This document shows positions 30,478-41,503 of a stretch of 64,000 nucleotides of DNA, piece after piece. A program made the translations under genes and the position numbers. Each line of letters opens with the position of its first letter. The first letter of the stretch is position 1. This DNA comes from Ascarosepion bandense (lineage: Eukaryota; Mollusca; Cephalopoda; Sepiida; Sepiidae), in the NCBI GenBank assembly GCA_037127315.1, contig JBBBDQ010000352.1, forward strand, positions 278,501 through 342,500, given 5' to 3'. The notes under the pieces are model-generated. The model was given only the letters and a program-made list of their open reading frames with translations, ran no database searches and was not told the origin of the DNA.

Positions 30478-31124
30478 CTTCCTCTTTTTATACTTTCACC
30501 TGTGAATTTGTGATCATACAAGGTGTCTCTTTTGTCTTTCATTTCAACTCTTTTCATTCACCTTGTATTGTTTTCTCATATACTCCTTCACTATAATTGT
30601 TACTTTTTCCTCACTTTATTCTTTGATAAAGCCTTTTCTTTAGTATTTTCTGTGATTTTCACAAAAAAAAAACTATCCTGGAATCTGAATTTGAACTCTC
30701 TGAATAATTTTACTTTGTTATTGTCAAATTGAAACATTGAAAACGTACATCATCTGTCAAAATATCCTTTGTTCAATTATTTTGTCTTCCATTTTTAAAA
30801 TCAACCCTAATTCTAAATAGTGGATCAATATTTAATCTTGATTAGGGAAATTCTATTGATCCTGAAATTGTAATATTCTTTAATATCATTCCTGAGAGTA
30901 TTTATTAACTTTTTTCTCACCATGTTTTTTTTTCTTAATAAAAACAACATTAATCTACTCCTTGCTATAAATGAGTATTAAGCATTGCTTTCTTATGCCA
31001 TCCAAAATTCTCCATCTATTTTGGCTTCTCTTTGTAGTCAAAACTAAAATTCTTTTCTTTCTGACACCTGGGGAAATAATATTTTTTGCTGTTATTCCAA
31101 GCATTCTGAATGCATGTTCTCTTA

Positions 31125-31169
<45 letters not shown>

Positions 31170-31417
31170 GTCATCTGCAGACAGATATGTTTCACTGTAT
31201 CACAGCTCATCAGTATGGTTAGACTTTGATTGCTTTTTAACCCAGGATTGAAACCCAACCGAATTGGCGTCAGTCGGCAATTCTACCTCTGGGCTATGGG
31301 CGTTCGGTGGAAGAAGGCATACTTTTTAGTGCATATATTATCATTATACGCACCCAATAGCTAAAGTGCTCTCATTCATTTTACAGAATGAGCGATGCGT
31401 ACATATATTTAAGTGGC
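30478..31417. other. Unassigned, with a (CT)n-(AT)n microsatellite
   Basis: A compound (CT)n then (AT)n run lies at about 31123-31170. Plus-strand frames at 30523-30732 and 30971-31222 have no domain signature. Confidence 0.45.
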
Positions 31418-31905
31418 ATTAGGATGTCAAAATAATGGAAACACCCAATGCCATAATAGCAGAATTGAGAAAATTTGATTAAACTGTCAAAAGTTTGTCT
31501 ATTTCTATGTTTGTTAATGTAATATTAGTAGTACATCATTTTTTGGCTAAAATTGTTATTTGCTAAAGTTGTAGCTGAATGGCACAAGGAACATTCCAGT
31601 GAATTAGAACATCTTATCTGGTCACCACAGAACCCAGATCACAACATCATTGAAAATTTTATGGTTCATTTTTAGAAATCAATTGAGGAGTCAATATCCT
31701 CCACCATCATCATTGAAAGAATTGGATTCTGTTTAAGCTAAAGAATGGATAAAAAATTTCTTTGGAAATAATTAAAACTTTGTACGAGTTAATCTCACAC
31801 AGAATTCAAGCTGTAATTACTGCTAAAGGTGGTTCTACTTTATCTTAAAAGAACTTTGCTTGAAATTTCAAGGTGTTTCTATTATTTTGTCCACCACTTG
31901 TGTGT
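31418..31905 (+). mobile_element. Tc1-like transposon remnant, left arm
   Basis: Ends are inverted repeats: gtcaaaataatggaaacacc on the left and ggtgtttctattattttgtc on the right. The interior translates to LIWSPQNPDHNIIENF (cf. the WPPQSPDLNIIENLW block) and IQAVITAKGG near the C-terminus, both typical of Tc1-family transposases (third catalytic region, DDE type). Internally deleted at under 500 bp. An inverted counterpart lies at 32884-33281. Confidence 0.7.
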
Positions 31906-33279
31906 GTATGTATATATATATATATATATATATTCTTTTTATTAATGTACGTTAATGTCTAAATTAACCAAAATTACCAGTTACAGTTTCTGCAATATAA
32001 TTTTATTACCCAATAATTTCTGAAAAGTTCAATAAAATTTAGGTAGAAACTGTTTTTTGTTTTAACATTTCACCTCACACATGCTGATAATGCCACTAAG
32101 ATGCAAGGGGTTACTAAAAGTGAAAGAGAAATGAAAATGCCTCAGTAAGGAAAAAATATAATAAAAGAATTCAGGTGATGACAGGTATTGCATTTACATT
32201 TTTGAAGATTATAAGAAGCAGGGAAGCATGAATTTAGGAGTTCCAAAGGCAGGATGTGCAAGAGAAAAAAACTCAATAGAAGTGACAGTTGCATCTCACT
32301 ACTTCAAGAGTTAAACAATGAGACCTACTTGCCAATCTAGTCACATGCTTAAATTTGTTCAGTCAAGGCATCAAAGTGTAAAGTTCATCAGAACAATTAC
32401 CATGAAAATATTTGTAGAAAAAATCGAAGCCAAGTCATGTTGGTGTAAAAGTGACTGAAGTCAAGATGCCAGGTCAGGATTGATTATGTTACAAACCTTT
32501 CTTTAAATTTTGTGAAGAATCTTGAAAAATACAGTAGGAGCACCAGACCAGATATGGACACAATATTCAATGCATAGATGAATGGTTTATAAATGTATCT
32601 TTCATATGTGCATTGAATAAAAATCTAATCGCCACCAAAAGTGAAATCAAGTAAAAGCGGAATTAGAATAAAAATAGCATGACTAATTTCTCAGCCAAAA
32701 TGTCATTGATTTGTTAACCCCCTTCTCTTAGCAAAAGATAAAGATCATGTCATTTTATTGAACTTTTCAAAAATTATTGGGTGATAAAATTATATTGCAG
32801 AAACTGTAACTGGTAATTTTGGTTAATTTAGAAATTAACGTACATTAAAAAAAGAAATATATACATACACACACACACACACAGGTGGTGGACAAAATAA
32901 TAAAATTAACTTAAAATTTCAAGCAAATTTATTTCAATATTGTCCTACAGCTTGAATTCTTTGTAGAATTATCATTTTCAGAGCAAAGTTTTATCCATTT
33001 TAAAGCAAAAACAGACTCCAATTTTTTTCAGTGATGATTGAGAGGATATCAGCTTCTCAATTGTTTTTCTAATATGAACCATGAATGTTCAATGATGTTG
33101 ACCTCTGAGGACTGTGGTGGCTAGGTAAAATGTTCTACTTCACTAGAATGTTTCTTGTGTCATTGTCTACAACTTTAGTAAAAAAAGAGCAATTTTAGCA
33201 AAAAAAAATGAAATACTACTAATATTAAATCAACAAACATAAAAATTGACAAGCTTTTGACTGTTTAATCAAATTTTCC
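31468..33279. repeat. Large inverted duplication, arms about 530-580 bp
   Basis: Left arm 31468-32045 and right arm 32750-33279 are imperfect reverse complements. Matching landmarks are aaaatttgattaaac / gtttaatcaaatttt and taaccaaaattaccagttac / gtaactggtaattttggtta. Each arm holds a Tc1-like remnant plus about 130 bp beyond its 3' TIR, so the duplication covers more than the transposon. The centre holds a CR1 fragment. Confidence 0.7.
32063..32605 (-). mobile_element. CR1-like LINE 3' fragment between inverted arms
   Basis: Terminus at left (aacatttcacctcacac), then the conserved 3' series (ggagttccaaaggcagg, caccagaccagatatgg). It fills most of the loop between the inverted Tc1-like arms. 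Confidence 0.65.
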
Positions 33280-33281
33280 AA
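32884..33281 (-). mobile_element. Tc1-like transposon remnant, right arm
   Basis: The minus-strand counterpart of 31418-31905; its 3' TIR starts gtggacaaaataat at 32886. The 5' end is cut off by the LTR that starts at 33283. Confidence 0.65.
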
Positions 33282-33282
33282 A

Positions 33283-33573
33283 TGGTGCCCTTCTATGAGG
33301 AATGGACTCTTCCTCTTATTATATATAATTACCTGCATGACTTTTGAGAATCAGTTGACTGCAGTTAAGTATGGCTAGTATGCAGTTAAAGCCAGCTACG
33401 AGTCAGGCAATAATAAACAGTACTGTTTGGACTTACTTATTCTATTTATTTAATTAATAACACTTTGTATACACTAATACACTGTTTTGAACCTACCTTC
33501 TGTTCTCCGTGTCTTACTTCTGACCAAACTGGTCACTACAACTTAGCGGCATTTCACCACAACAACTCCACAA
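33283..33573 (+). mobile_element. Gypsy-like LTR with adjoining PBS-like sequence
   Basis: Runs from tggtgcccttctatgagg to acaactccacaa, about 291 bp, the same length as the solo LTRs here and with the same ends (gaggaatggactcttcc; ctccacaa). Immediately downstream lies ttggcgacaaaaattt (33579-33594), a primer-binding-site-like sequence as in many Gypsy elements. The plus orientation is opposite to the pol remnant to the right, so the two may be different insertions. Confidence 0.6.
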
Positions 33574-33578
33574 TAAAT

Positions 33579-33594
33579 TGGCGACAAAAATTTA
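33579..33594 (+). promoter_or_regulatory. Putative tRNA primer-binding site
   Basis: ttggcgacaaaaattt follows the LTR end by a few bases. TTGGCGAC at this position recurs in Gypsy elements, as the complement of a tRNA 3' end. The tRNA partner cannot be named from sequence alone. Confidence 0.45.
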
Positions 33595-33659
33595 CATTTA
33601 GATTTGCCACAACATATAAGTTTGTGAAAATTTTTCGCTGCAAATATTATTGCTAGAAT

Positions 33660-33938
33660 CTTTTTTAATCTGATTGTAGCTTTTTTTTTCCGCCAGTAGT
33701 AAATGCAAAGCATGTGCGATGGCTTTCATGTATGGAATGTTATGTTAATCCCTACACATGTTACCGTCATCATATTTATGTAGAATTATCACTCGTATAC
33801 CATAGTCACTAGCATCTGAAGCCAATATGATTTCTGCTTTCAAATCTTTATATGCTAATGATAAGTCTGATGTTAGTATTTTCTTGATTTCTTCAAACAT
33901 CTGATACTTACTAATCCAATTCCTTCTTTTTCTATGTA
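33660..33938 (-). pseudogene. Gypsy pol remnant: RT end and RNase H start
   Basis: Minus-strand translation gives YQMFEEIKKILTSDLSLAY, then AEIILASDASDYGIRVII, matching the Gypsy junction between RT and RNase H, including the ASDAS catalytic Asp. The piece is cut at 33940 by the RTE LINE. The reading frame is broken beyond it. Confidence 0.7.
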
Positions 33939-33939
33939 C

Positions 33940-35845
33940 CCTGTCTTTTCAGGACGTAGGCGATCATGGATCTCCGTCTCCCTATCCTTGGTGGCTCTTA
34001 GTATGTTTTCTCCTGTTACACCTCGCAACCCCGTTCCGTCATCCACCTGATCAGGCCCTTCAAATATGTTATCTGCCGCCTTCCTCTGTCTCTTTTTCCT
34101 TTTATCTGGCCAGTCAGTATCGGGTTCTCTAAGCCCTCCTTCCTCATTGCATGTCCCAGAAACTTCAGTTGTCTCTTCCTGATGCTCACTATTAATTTCC
34201 TTTTCATTGCCATTCTTTCCAACACCTCATCTTTGCTTGCATGTTCGGTCCATGATATCCACAGCATCCTTCTGTAGAATCACATTTCCACTGCTTCAAG
34301 TTTTTTTTTTCATTTGCGATGACATTGTCCATCATTCAGTGCCATTTTGAAGAAATGCCATTACATAGCAATCTAGCACTCTTTTCCTTGTTTATAGGGA
34401 AATTTTTCTGTTTCTTAGTACTTTACTCAGCTTCTGGAACATGTCCTTTGCCATGCCAATTTACCTTCGGATTTCTGTGTCACACTTTCCTTCTCCTGTT
34501 AGAACACTTCCTAGGTATTTCAATTTTTGTACTTGCTTGATTCTGGTATCCCCCACCTGTATTTGGCATTTTGGGTTGCACCTTTTGCTGATGACCATGC
34601 ATTCAGTTTTCTTAAAATTTATTTGTAGTCCTTTTATGTCACTCTCCACCACTACCTTTTGTAGGAGGTCTTGTAGTTTCCTTTCTGTGTCTGCAATCAG
34701 CACTGTATCATCTGCAGACCTTATGTTGTTTAAGTCGTGGCCTCCAATAACAAATCCTGGCGTAGCATCTATGGTCCTCAAAATATTCTCACTGTACAAG
34801 TTGAACAGATTCGGTGAAAAGACACATCCTTGTCTTACACCTCTTTCTGTCTTTGCAAATCTGCTGAAATCGTTACCTGTCCATATACAGGCAGTTTGCT
34901 GCCAGTAGAGATTCTTGATTACTCTGAAGTCTTTCCCAAAAATGTCGAGGCTGCTGAGCATCTCCATCAGTTCTTTGTGTCGTATTTTGTCGAATGCCTT
35001 TCCATAATCAATAAAACATAGGTACAAGTCCTTTTTCATTTGTATTGCCCTTTTGGAGAGCATTCTAATCATAAATATGGCTTTCCTTATTCCAGTGTCC
35101 TTGACAAACCTGCACTGTTCCTTTCCTATCTCTGGCCTGGTTCTGCTTCTTGCTCTATTGATCAGGATTCTGACAATCATTTTTGTGACTCATTAAGTTG
35201 ATAGTTCTGTGTAGTTCGCACTCGTTTGTATCTGACTTCTTTGGCAGTGCTATAAATATTGACTTGCATAGGTTGTCTGGTATTATTCCACTATTATAAA
35301 TTTCATTTATTATTTTGATAATTTTTTTCTATGCCGAATTCTTCCAGGGCTATCAGTAGCTTTATTACAATGCTGTCTGAACAAGCTGCTTTGTTTCTGT
35401 TCAGTTTGGCCATTGCAGCTTCCACTTCAGACTTTAATATTTCCGGTCCATCCTACTCCTTGTGTATTCTCGGTTGTTCTCTCTTGTCACAAAATCAGAT
35501 CCTTTATATACTCTTCTCATTGCTAGAGTATTTCCTCTTGCTCTAATATCATCGTTCCATCTTTGGATTTTATGCATCCTGTTGAGGAGCAGGTTTTTTG
35601 TCCTGTCAGTTCTCTTATCTGTTTATGCATCTCTGCTTTATTACTCCTGCTTAGTCTCTCTACCTCTGAGCATTTGTTGTTGAGTTATTTCTCTTTAACC
35701 TGTCTGCATTTGTTCCTTATCTCCCTGTGTAATTTTCTGTACTCCCTTCCATGTCTTGGCATTATTTTTTGTCTCCTTTGCATCACTTTGTCTTTATTAA
35801 GCAAATTGTTTAGTGGAACTATCAAATTCTGCATATTAGGTATGT
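33940..35845 (-). mobile_element. RTE-like LINE, 5'-truncated
   Basis: About 1.9 kb on the minus strand, covering the region before the RT, the RT and the C-terminus to the 3' end (the 'DREMEIHDRLRPEKTG' terminus). The upstream endonuclease is missing. It splits the Gypsy pol remnant. It is the best RTE-like copy in the window, and scraps of the family occur at a dozen other places. Confidence 0.8.
34016..35830 (-). pseudogene. RTE-like LINE reverse transcriptase
   Basis: The longest frame, 34461-35180 (239 residues), has YLCFIDYGKAFDKIRHKEL, GVRQGCVFSPNLFNLYSE, then NNIRSADDTVLIA, where YADD has become SADD, and LKYLGSVLTGEGKCDTEIRR. Frame 34016-34267 continues with MLWISWTEHASKDEVLE, KRQLKFLGHAMRKEGLENP and GKRDRGRRQITYLKGL. 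Upstream, to 35830, lie N-terminal RT motifs in other frames (NKAACSDS, IYNSGIIPD). The order resembles BovB-type RTE elements. The altered catalytic box and frameshifts make it inactive. Plus-strand frames here are shadows. Confidence 0.8.
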
Positions 35846-36580
35846 AGATTTGCTAATAATTTACTGGTTTTAGAAATACTTGTCGCCAAGTAACTTTTTA
35901 AGTGCACTTGTCTTTGACAGATCTGGTTGGTGAATATTTTTATCAATAATTTGTTATGGGTACTTGATATTAAGCAAAAACAATTTGCACTTTTCCTCGC
36001 TGAGTTTGAACCTGTACTGCTGTGTTAAAAAAATCATTTTTACATGCTCCATATGTTGTTCCTTAAACCGACTTTGCATCTTCATCATTCAGATAAGCAA
36101 CTGTAGTCACAATTTGTGAGTTTAGTTTTCCATAGCTTGTTGAAATATGGCTGGAGACATTTTTATCCAAAAACAATGTCTGTTGAATTATACAATCCTT
36201 TGTGGAAATATATCATTATGAACTGTGAACTTTCTTCTTCCTGTATTCACAAATACACCCCAAAAAGATCCAATTTTGAAAAAAATGTTTTCGCTATTTA
36301 ATTTCTAAAAGAAAGTTCCTCTCTACTTGTTCATGTGTTATTATGGGATGCTATTCATTCGTTTAAGCCAGTTAAAAAATCGGCACAAACATGACTTTTA
36401 TTATTTATATACACTGCTGGTGCTAGTCAATTTTTTCAATTTCACCCATTTTTTTCAAGTCTGTCTAATTCTTCATTGACTTGATCGAAGGCTGCAAATA
36501 GTACAATGTTTTGATCTAAATATTGACGTCAACCCTTTCTTTTCTTTTTTTACTTTCATTTTGGAACACTGACTCAACTT
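35846..36580 (-). pseudogene. Gypsy pol remnant: reverse transcriptase
   Basis: Minus-strand pieces read EELDRL-type sequence (gaagaattagacagactt), MGEIEKID, then IIQQTLFLDKNVSSHIS, VTTVAYLNDEDAKSV (cf. the AYLDDIL box; here AYLND) and KVQIVFAQ-like sequence. The order fits a Gypsy RT. The YLDD box is altered and stops are frequent. Continuous with 33660-33938 if the RTE LINE is removed. Confidence 0.6.
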
Positions 36581-37600
36581 ATTTGACAAAACATCCAGAA
36601 AACATTTTATTCAATATTTTTTCTTTAAATTTTCATATTTTTAAAATAAATGGTCACTTTCCACTTTGACATTTGCAATAAATATTTATTGGTAAATCTC
36701 ATAACTCAAATAATTCTATCCAGTCAGTACCAAATAATCTTGGAGTGTTTTTCACACACTTGCTAAATGAAATGTTGCAAGTCATTTTCCTCAATAACAA
36801 ATAATTTCTGACCCATCACACCATGTGATTTTAGGAGTTTTAATATAGGTTTTCAGTGGGGCTTTGTTAATATCACTACCAATGTCTAGTTGCATTTTTA
36901 CATCCACATGATTAATTTTCACATACATAAATTTTCTTTGGTTTTCTGTAATTATTTTTTCGGTAAATTTTTTATTTGTTCCTTGAAGGCCTTTATCCCT
37001 TCATATCTTTTGAAAACATCCTTATTTCCGTGCAAATCTATATGCTGAACTTAAATCAATAATTGTTTATTGAAGAAACCTGCCTTTATTGATGTTAACG
37101 ACCAGAAAAAAAAATTGAACTTCTTCTAGCTGTTTATCTCACCCCTAACTGCCATTGAAATCTCTCATTTACTGCAGAATGATTTTACGCATAGTTTGCC
37201 GATTTTTCAGCCTATTTACTTCCTTTTTGCAATTACTACGTGATTTGATTAGGAAGTAAATAGGCCAAAATAAGAATCCTGTGCCTGAAATCATTCTGCA
37301 CTAAATGAAATATGAGAACCGTAGTAAGGAGTGAGATATAGTTCGATGTTTTTCTGGTCGTTAAGATAAAAAAAGGTAGTTTTTTTCAATAAACAATTAT
37401 CGATTTGAGTTCAGCATATACATTTGCACGGGAATAAGGATGTTTTGGAAAGATTTGAAGGGTGAAGGTCTTTGGGGAATAAATAAAAAAGTTACCATTT
37501 TTTCTATCTCAATGTTGTGTACAATTTTTTTTTCTCTGAGAAGTTTTCTTTTCTTTAGTTTTTACAGTGTGATATTTTCTGTCGTATCTTTCGGCAGCTA
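36581..37600 (-). pseudogene. Gypsy pol remnant: protease region, split by a MITE
   Basis: Minus-strand pieces around 36700-36800 read NTPRLFGTD and IELFELWDLPIN, as in the protease-RT linker of some Gypsy lineages, preceded by KMTCNIS and THIKTPK-like sequence. The MITE at 36962-37496 sits within this region. The part beyond 37505 is a weak continuation; gag could not be recognised with confidence. Confidence 0.45.
36962..37496. mobile_element. Long-inverted-repeat MITE, copy 2, with 8-bp target duplication
   Basis: Begins GGTAAATTTTTTATTTGTTC and ends AATAAATAAAAAAGTTACC, with inverted arms of about 250 bp (gaaggcctttatccc / gggtgaaggtcttt). Flanked by attttttc at 36954-36961 and 37497-37504. 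An 8-bp duplication is compatible with hAT- or P/Merlin-type mobilisation; the driving transposase is not in this window. Confidence 0.8.
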
Positions 37601-37939
37601 AAAATTATTAAACTAAAAATGGAATACCTTTACTCTGTCAGATACAGAAGTGACAAGCTCTAGATGATTTCTGCCAAAGTTGAAGCAATTCATCATAGGA
37701 AACAGGTTTTATTCATTTCTTTCTTATAAAACCTATTGTTCTGTGAATGATTTACTGTGGTAGAAGTTGAACCCCGTTTGCTGCAGTCGATCTCAGATCA
37801 CTTTTGCAATATGGCATGGGAAATATGGGTAGATGTCTTTGATAGATCAAAATATATTCTTCAGCATTAATGTTGATTTGTAAAAGACAAGGATGTGGCT
37901 TATCAGATGTTTTAAATCTATACAGTTAAACAATTCTTA
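37601..37939. other. Unassigned; possibly more of the Gypsy remnant
   Basis: No clear motif. It lies upstream of the protease remnant on the minus strand and may be eroded gag. Confidence 0.3.
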
Positions 37940-38130
37940 GACCACTAGAAGTTCTGCCAGGATTCATCATTTGTGGCCGCAATCTGAACAATATAAGATA
38001 TGCAGATGATAAAATGTTGATAGCAGGCATGGAAAATGTTGTGGCCTTGTTAGGGGCCAGAAATAAAGACTTAAAGAAGGAATTGAGTTAAATATATCAA
38101 CAAAGAACAGTAGTACAATAAATACACAAA

Positions 38131-38574
38131 ATGAGAAGGTCACCAGTGTGACTGTTTCGTCTAGCTGTCAGATCTATCTTCTGGAATAAATTCAGTATTT
38201 ACTATTGCACCAGCCATGCAACAGAAGGTAAGTTTTTTTTTAGGTAGGTTTATCAGCAGTACCATAGAAAAATTCATAAATCCCCTGGCACTTCACTTTT
38301 TGGAGACTCCTCAGGTGCTGGGCAATGAACTCAGTCCTCCTGAGGAAGTGATAAAGCCTGGGGTTTGGCACCCCACAGTATAATTTTTCTCAGCTGCATG
38401 TTTATACTTGGGCAGACATACAACCAAGCTGCACTCTGCCCAAGGACAGGGATGCAACTGAGAGGCGATTTGAATTTCAGCCTCAGTTGGAATAAACTTC
38501 TGTTACAAAGCAGAAACTGCTGCTTATTTATAATTGGAAGAGTTCATGTGTGCATGGGTAAATTACCATAACAG
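38131..38574. other. Unassigned insertion inside the RTE LINE
   Basis: The sequence does not match RTE. The frame at 38365-38571 has no recognised domain. The higher GC of 38280-38500 may mark another element I cannot name. Confidence 0.35.
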
Positions 38575-38680
38575 AAAGTAAACTACATAAACTCCTATAG
38601 AAAATAGTTACCGAAAGTGAAAAGAAAGGATTACATATAAACTACAAGAAAACTGAATTCACAGTAATCAGTTAAAAAAG

Positions 38681-38988
38681 TCAGTCAGTTAAGTGCCATA
38701 CGTGATACATGCTTGGGCGATCATGTCTCGAAAGAGACATGACTGACTGGGCAGAAGATTATTTTGCAGTAGGTTGCCATTGCTTTCTGTGGTAGACTGG
38801 TTGCCAGCCAAGGCTGTAGAACCCAATCGTACTGTTAATTAATCCCTAATTGGAGAGAAGAGATAGATTAATACCTTTCACAAGGGTATTTGTGCGCAAC
38901 TGAATGCAAGGGATTCAACAGGAATTTGAACTCGGCTCCCCGATTTGTCATTCCAAGTCGATATCCACTGTACCACAATGCACATCCC
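38681..38988 (-). mobile_element. SINE-A, minus strand, inside the RTE LINE
   Basis: Complete copy from tcagtcagttaagtgccata to ccacaatgcacatccc. Flanks gttaaaaaag and agaaaaaaag may be a degraded target duplication. It interrupts RTE sequence, which resumes with agtagcccaaaatgcc. Confidence 0.75.
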
Positions 38989-39777
38989 AGAAAAAAAGAG
39001 TAGCCCAAAATGCCAAATCCATGTAGAGGATATTTAAAATCTAGCTGGTGCAGAAATTTAAATACCTGGGAATTGTTCTAACAGTAGACAGAAAGTGTAA
39101 CACTTGAGATCTCAAGGTATATTTGTATTGCAAAGGATGCATTTCGGAAGCTATATAGAGTATGAAGAGACAGGAAGATTTAACTGGAAACAAAGAGAGT
39201 GCTGGACTGTTATGGGATGTCTGTCATTCCAAGTCGATATCCACTGTACCACAATGCACATCCCAGAAAAAAAGAGTAGCCCAAAATGCCAAATCCATGT
39301 AGAGGATATTTAAAATCTAGCTGGTGCAGAAATTTAAATACCTGGGAATTGTTCTAACAGTAGACAGAAAGTGTAACACTTGAGATCTCAAGGTATATTT
39401 GTATTGCAAAGGATGCATTTCGGAAGCTATATAGAGTATGAAGAGACAGGAAGATTTAACTGGAAACAAAGAGAGTGCTGGACTGTTATGGGATGTCTGT
39501 CATTCCAAGTCGATATCCACTGTGCCACAATGCACATCCCAGAAAAAAAGAGTAGCCCAAAATGCCAAATCCATGTAGAGGATATTTAAAATCTAGCTGG
39601 TGCAGAAATTTAAATACCTGGGAATTGTTCTAACAGTAGACAGAAAGTGTAACACTTGAGATCTCAAGGTATATTTGTATTGCAAAGGATGCATTTCGGA
39701 AGCTATATAGAGTATGAAGAGACAGGAAGATTTAACTGGAAACAAAGAGAGTGCTGGACTGTTATGGGATGTCTGTC
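38947..39777 (+). repeat. 276-bp unit repeated three times
   Basis: Units begin at 38947, 39223 and 39499, each from gtcattccaagtcgatatcc to tgttatgggatgtct. Each holds the last 40 bp of the SINE-A plus 236 bp of RTE. Copies are almost identical (one visible change, tgtacc to tgtgcc near 39523). Two identical open frames of 69 residues arise from this duplication and are not genes. Confidence 0.85.
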
Positions 39778-40419
39778 CTTAAATATGGCAGTGAATGCTG
39801 GACAATCTCATTGAAGATGAAGGAAAGGCTTGAAGCAACCAAAGTGGTTTTACAAAAGAATGGATAGAACATGTGAGCAATGGTGATGTTATGGAGAGGT
39901 TGGACATGAAAAGAAAACTTATACTTAGCATCAGAAAAAGACAGCTGAAGTTTTTGGGCCTTGTAATGAGGAAGTGGGTCTTGGAGAATCTGATCCTCAT
40001 AGGAAAGATGGAGGAAGGTGAGATAAGGTGTCAATGCTTGACATACTTGAGGTACTTGAGTATCTGGATGGGATTGGGGTTTGAGCAAGATAACAAGAGA
40101 ATGGGTATTAAGAGCTACAGGAGATAGGGAGATGTGGGGGGAGGTGGCATGATCAGCTAAATCCTGAACAGGCATGGCACATAAAAATAGAGAAGCATTA
40201 ATCTTGCCAGTGTATTCTACCAAGGTCAAGAGACCAATGCTCCAAATAACTCTAGAAACCATCACCAAAAACTTACGTTTGACAGCTGGTTGCAGGTGGT
40301 TTTTACATGATTCTGATTTCTCAATACTCAGATATGTTCATTGAAGACGACTGGGTAAAGGAAGATTTATCCAAGAATATTACACCTTGCCAAAAGTCGG
40401 GACTTTTCTTGGACATTAT

Positions 40420-40915
40420 ATTAGCCCATAAATGGCAAATCCACTGGAACAACTGTAATCTAAATTATTAACAATAAAACCCACTCTAGGTGAATGGATC
40501 CAGGGTTACAGGGAATCATGAAGGGAGGAAGTTATCCATTCTCGACTCCGTATTGGACATACTAAAATAACTCATCTATTCCTACTTGAAAAAGGAACCG
40601 CCATGGTGCACAGCTTGTCATGCCCCTTACACTGTATGACACTTCATGATGGACTGCGCTGACTTTTCATCTGTACGGAAAAGTACTACAATACAAAAAC
40701 AAAGAAAGAATTATTTGAACACACCAAGATAGATAATTTAATGGTATATTTAAAGAAAATAGGACTATACAATAAAATTTAACTAAAATAAAAATGTGTA
40801 CAACCACTCTAATGCGTGCAATAACTTCAAAACAAATGTGATCCCAAAATACAAAAGCTGACCCTTAAAGGCCATAATGGTTCATGGGTTGTTAAACTCA
40901 AACCAAACCAAATTA
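40420..40915 (+). mobile_element. I-like LINE C-terminal end
   Basis: Plus-strand pieces read KWQIHWNN, VTGNHEGRKLSILDS and PPWCTACHAPYTV.HFMMDCADFS, a Cys/His cluster typical of the C-terminus of I-like LINEs, then KNVYNHSN. The 3' end has gttgttaaactcaaaccaaa. Probably the same family as 22345-26620. Confidence 0.55.
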
Positions 40916-41257
40916 TATTAGCCCATAACTTTTTTGTTTGTTCTTAATGTTGCTTGAACTTAGCAGCTCTCCCCTGAGGGCAAATGCTATGGCAATAATG
41001 CACATCTGTCTTGGGACTCATATTGAAAGCTGCTGTTTTGACTTCTCTTTTAATTCTCCACAAAACAGTTGAACAGCTCAGAAGCACCTGTCTGAGAATC
41101 CCACTGAACCAGAATGCTATAATACATGATTTTTTTTTCTTTCATTTCTAAGCTGAGTAATGTCCCTAATCAAGAGAGAGATTTTGCACTGAGTCATCCT
41201 TCTGGCTACTAAACAACTCTCCTGCTTAAACTAGATAATTCTACTGATACTCTTGCT

Positions 41258-41478
41258 CTCTATATATTTCTGTGTGGCAGGGTAGGACTGTGTATATTTC
41301 TCTGTGTGTGTGTGTGTGAGGGAGTAGGACTGTATATTTCTGTGTGTGTATGGAGGGATAGGACTGTATATATTTCAGTGTATGTTGGGGTGTGCATAGG
41401 ACCGTATATATTTCTCTGTGTGTTGAGGAGCATCAGACTATATTTCTGTATGTGTGTTGGGGGACATAAGACTGTATA
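41258..41478. repeat. Minisatellite, unit about 35 bp
   Basis: About six imperfect units of the form aggactgtatatatttctgt followed by a (TG)n-rich part and ggggat. The minus-strand frame across it encodes only this repeat. Confidence 0.75.
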
Positions 41479-41503
41479 GTGAATCAAAACAATAATTTGA
41501 TAC

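Larger units (their letters stand above)
37940..40195 (+). mobile_element. RTE-like LINE, broken by insertions and a triplication
   Basis: Pieces at 37940-38130 (NNIRYADDKMLIAGMENV, with the YADD box kept), 38575-38680 (ESEKKGLHINYKKTEF) and 38989-40195 (C-terminus and 3' end) are collinear RTE-like sequence. Between them are unassigned sequence (38131-38574), a SINE-A (38681-38988) and a triplicated junction. The 3' end has the usual RKRQLKFLG and 'YRRYGEMWGEVA' type terminus. Inactive. Confidence 0.7.

Noticed and set aside
34441..34908. 155-residue plus-strand ORF
   Set aside because: It lies antisense to the RTE reverse transcriptase, which has clear motifs on the minus strand.
35331..35847. 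Plus-strand hydrophobic ORFs suggesting membrane proteins
   Set aside because: They are antisense to the N-terminal part of the RTE LINE; leucine-rich runs come from T-rich antisense sequence.
38365..38571. 68-residue ORF with Cys residues as a secreted peptide
   Set aside because: It lies in an unassigned insertion within a LINE, without a convincing signal peptide or cysteine framework.
39104..39589. Two identical 69-residue ORFs as a duplicated gene
   Set aside because: They are produced by the 276-bp triplication of SINE/LINE junction sequence.
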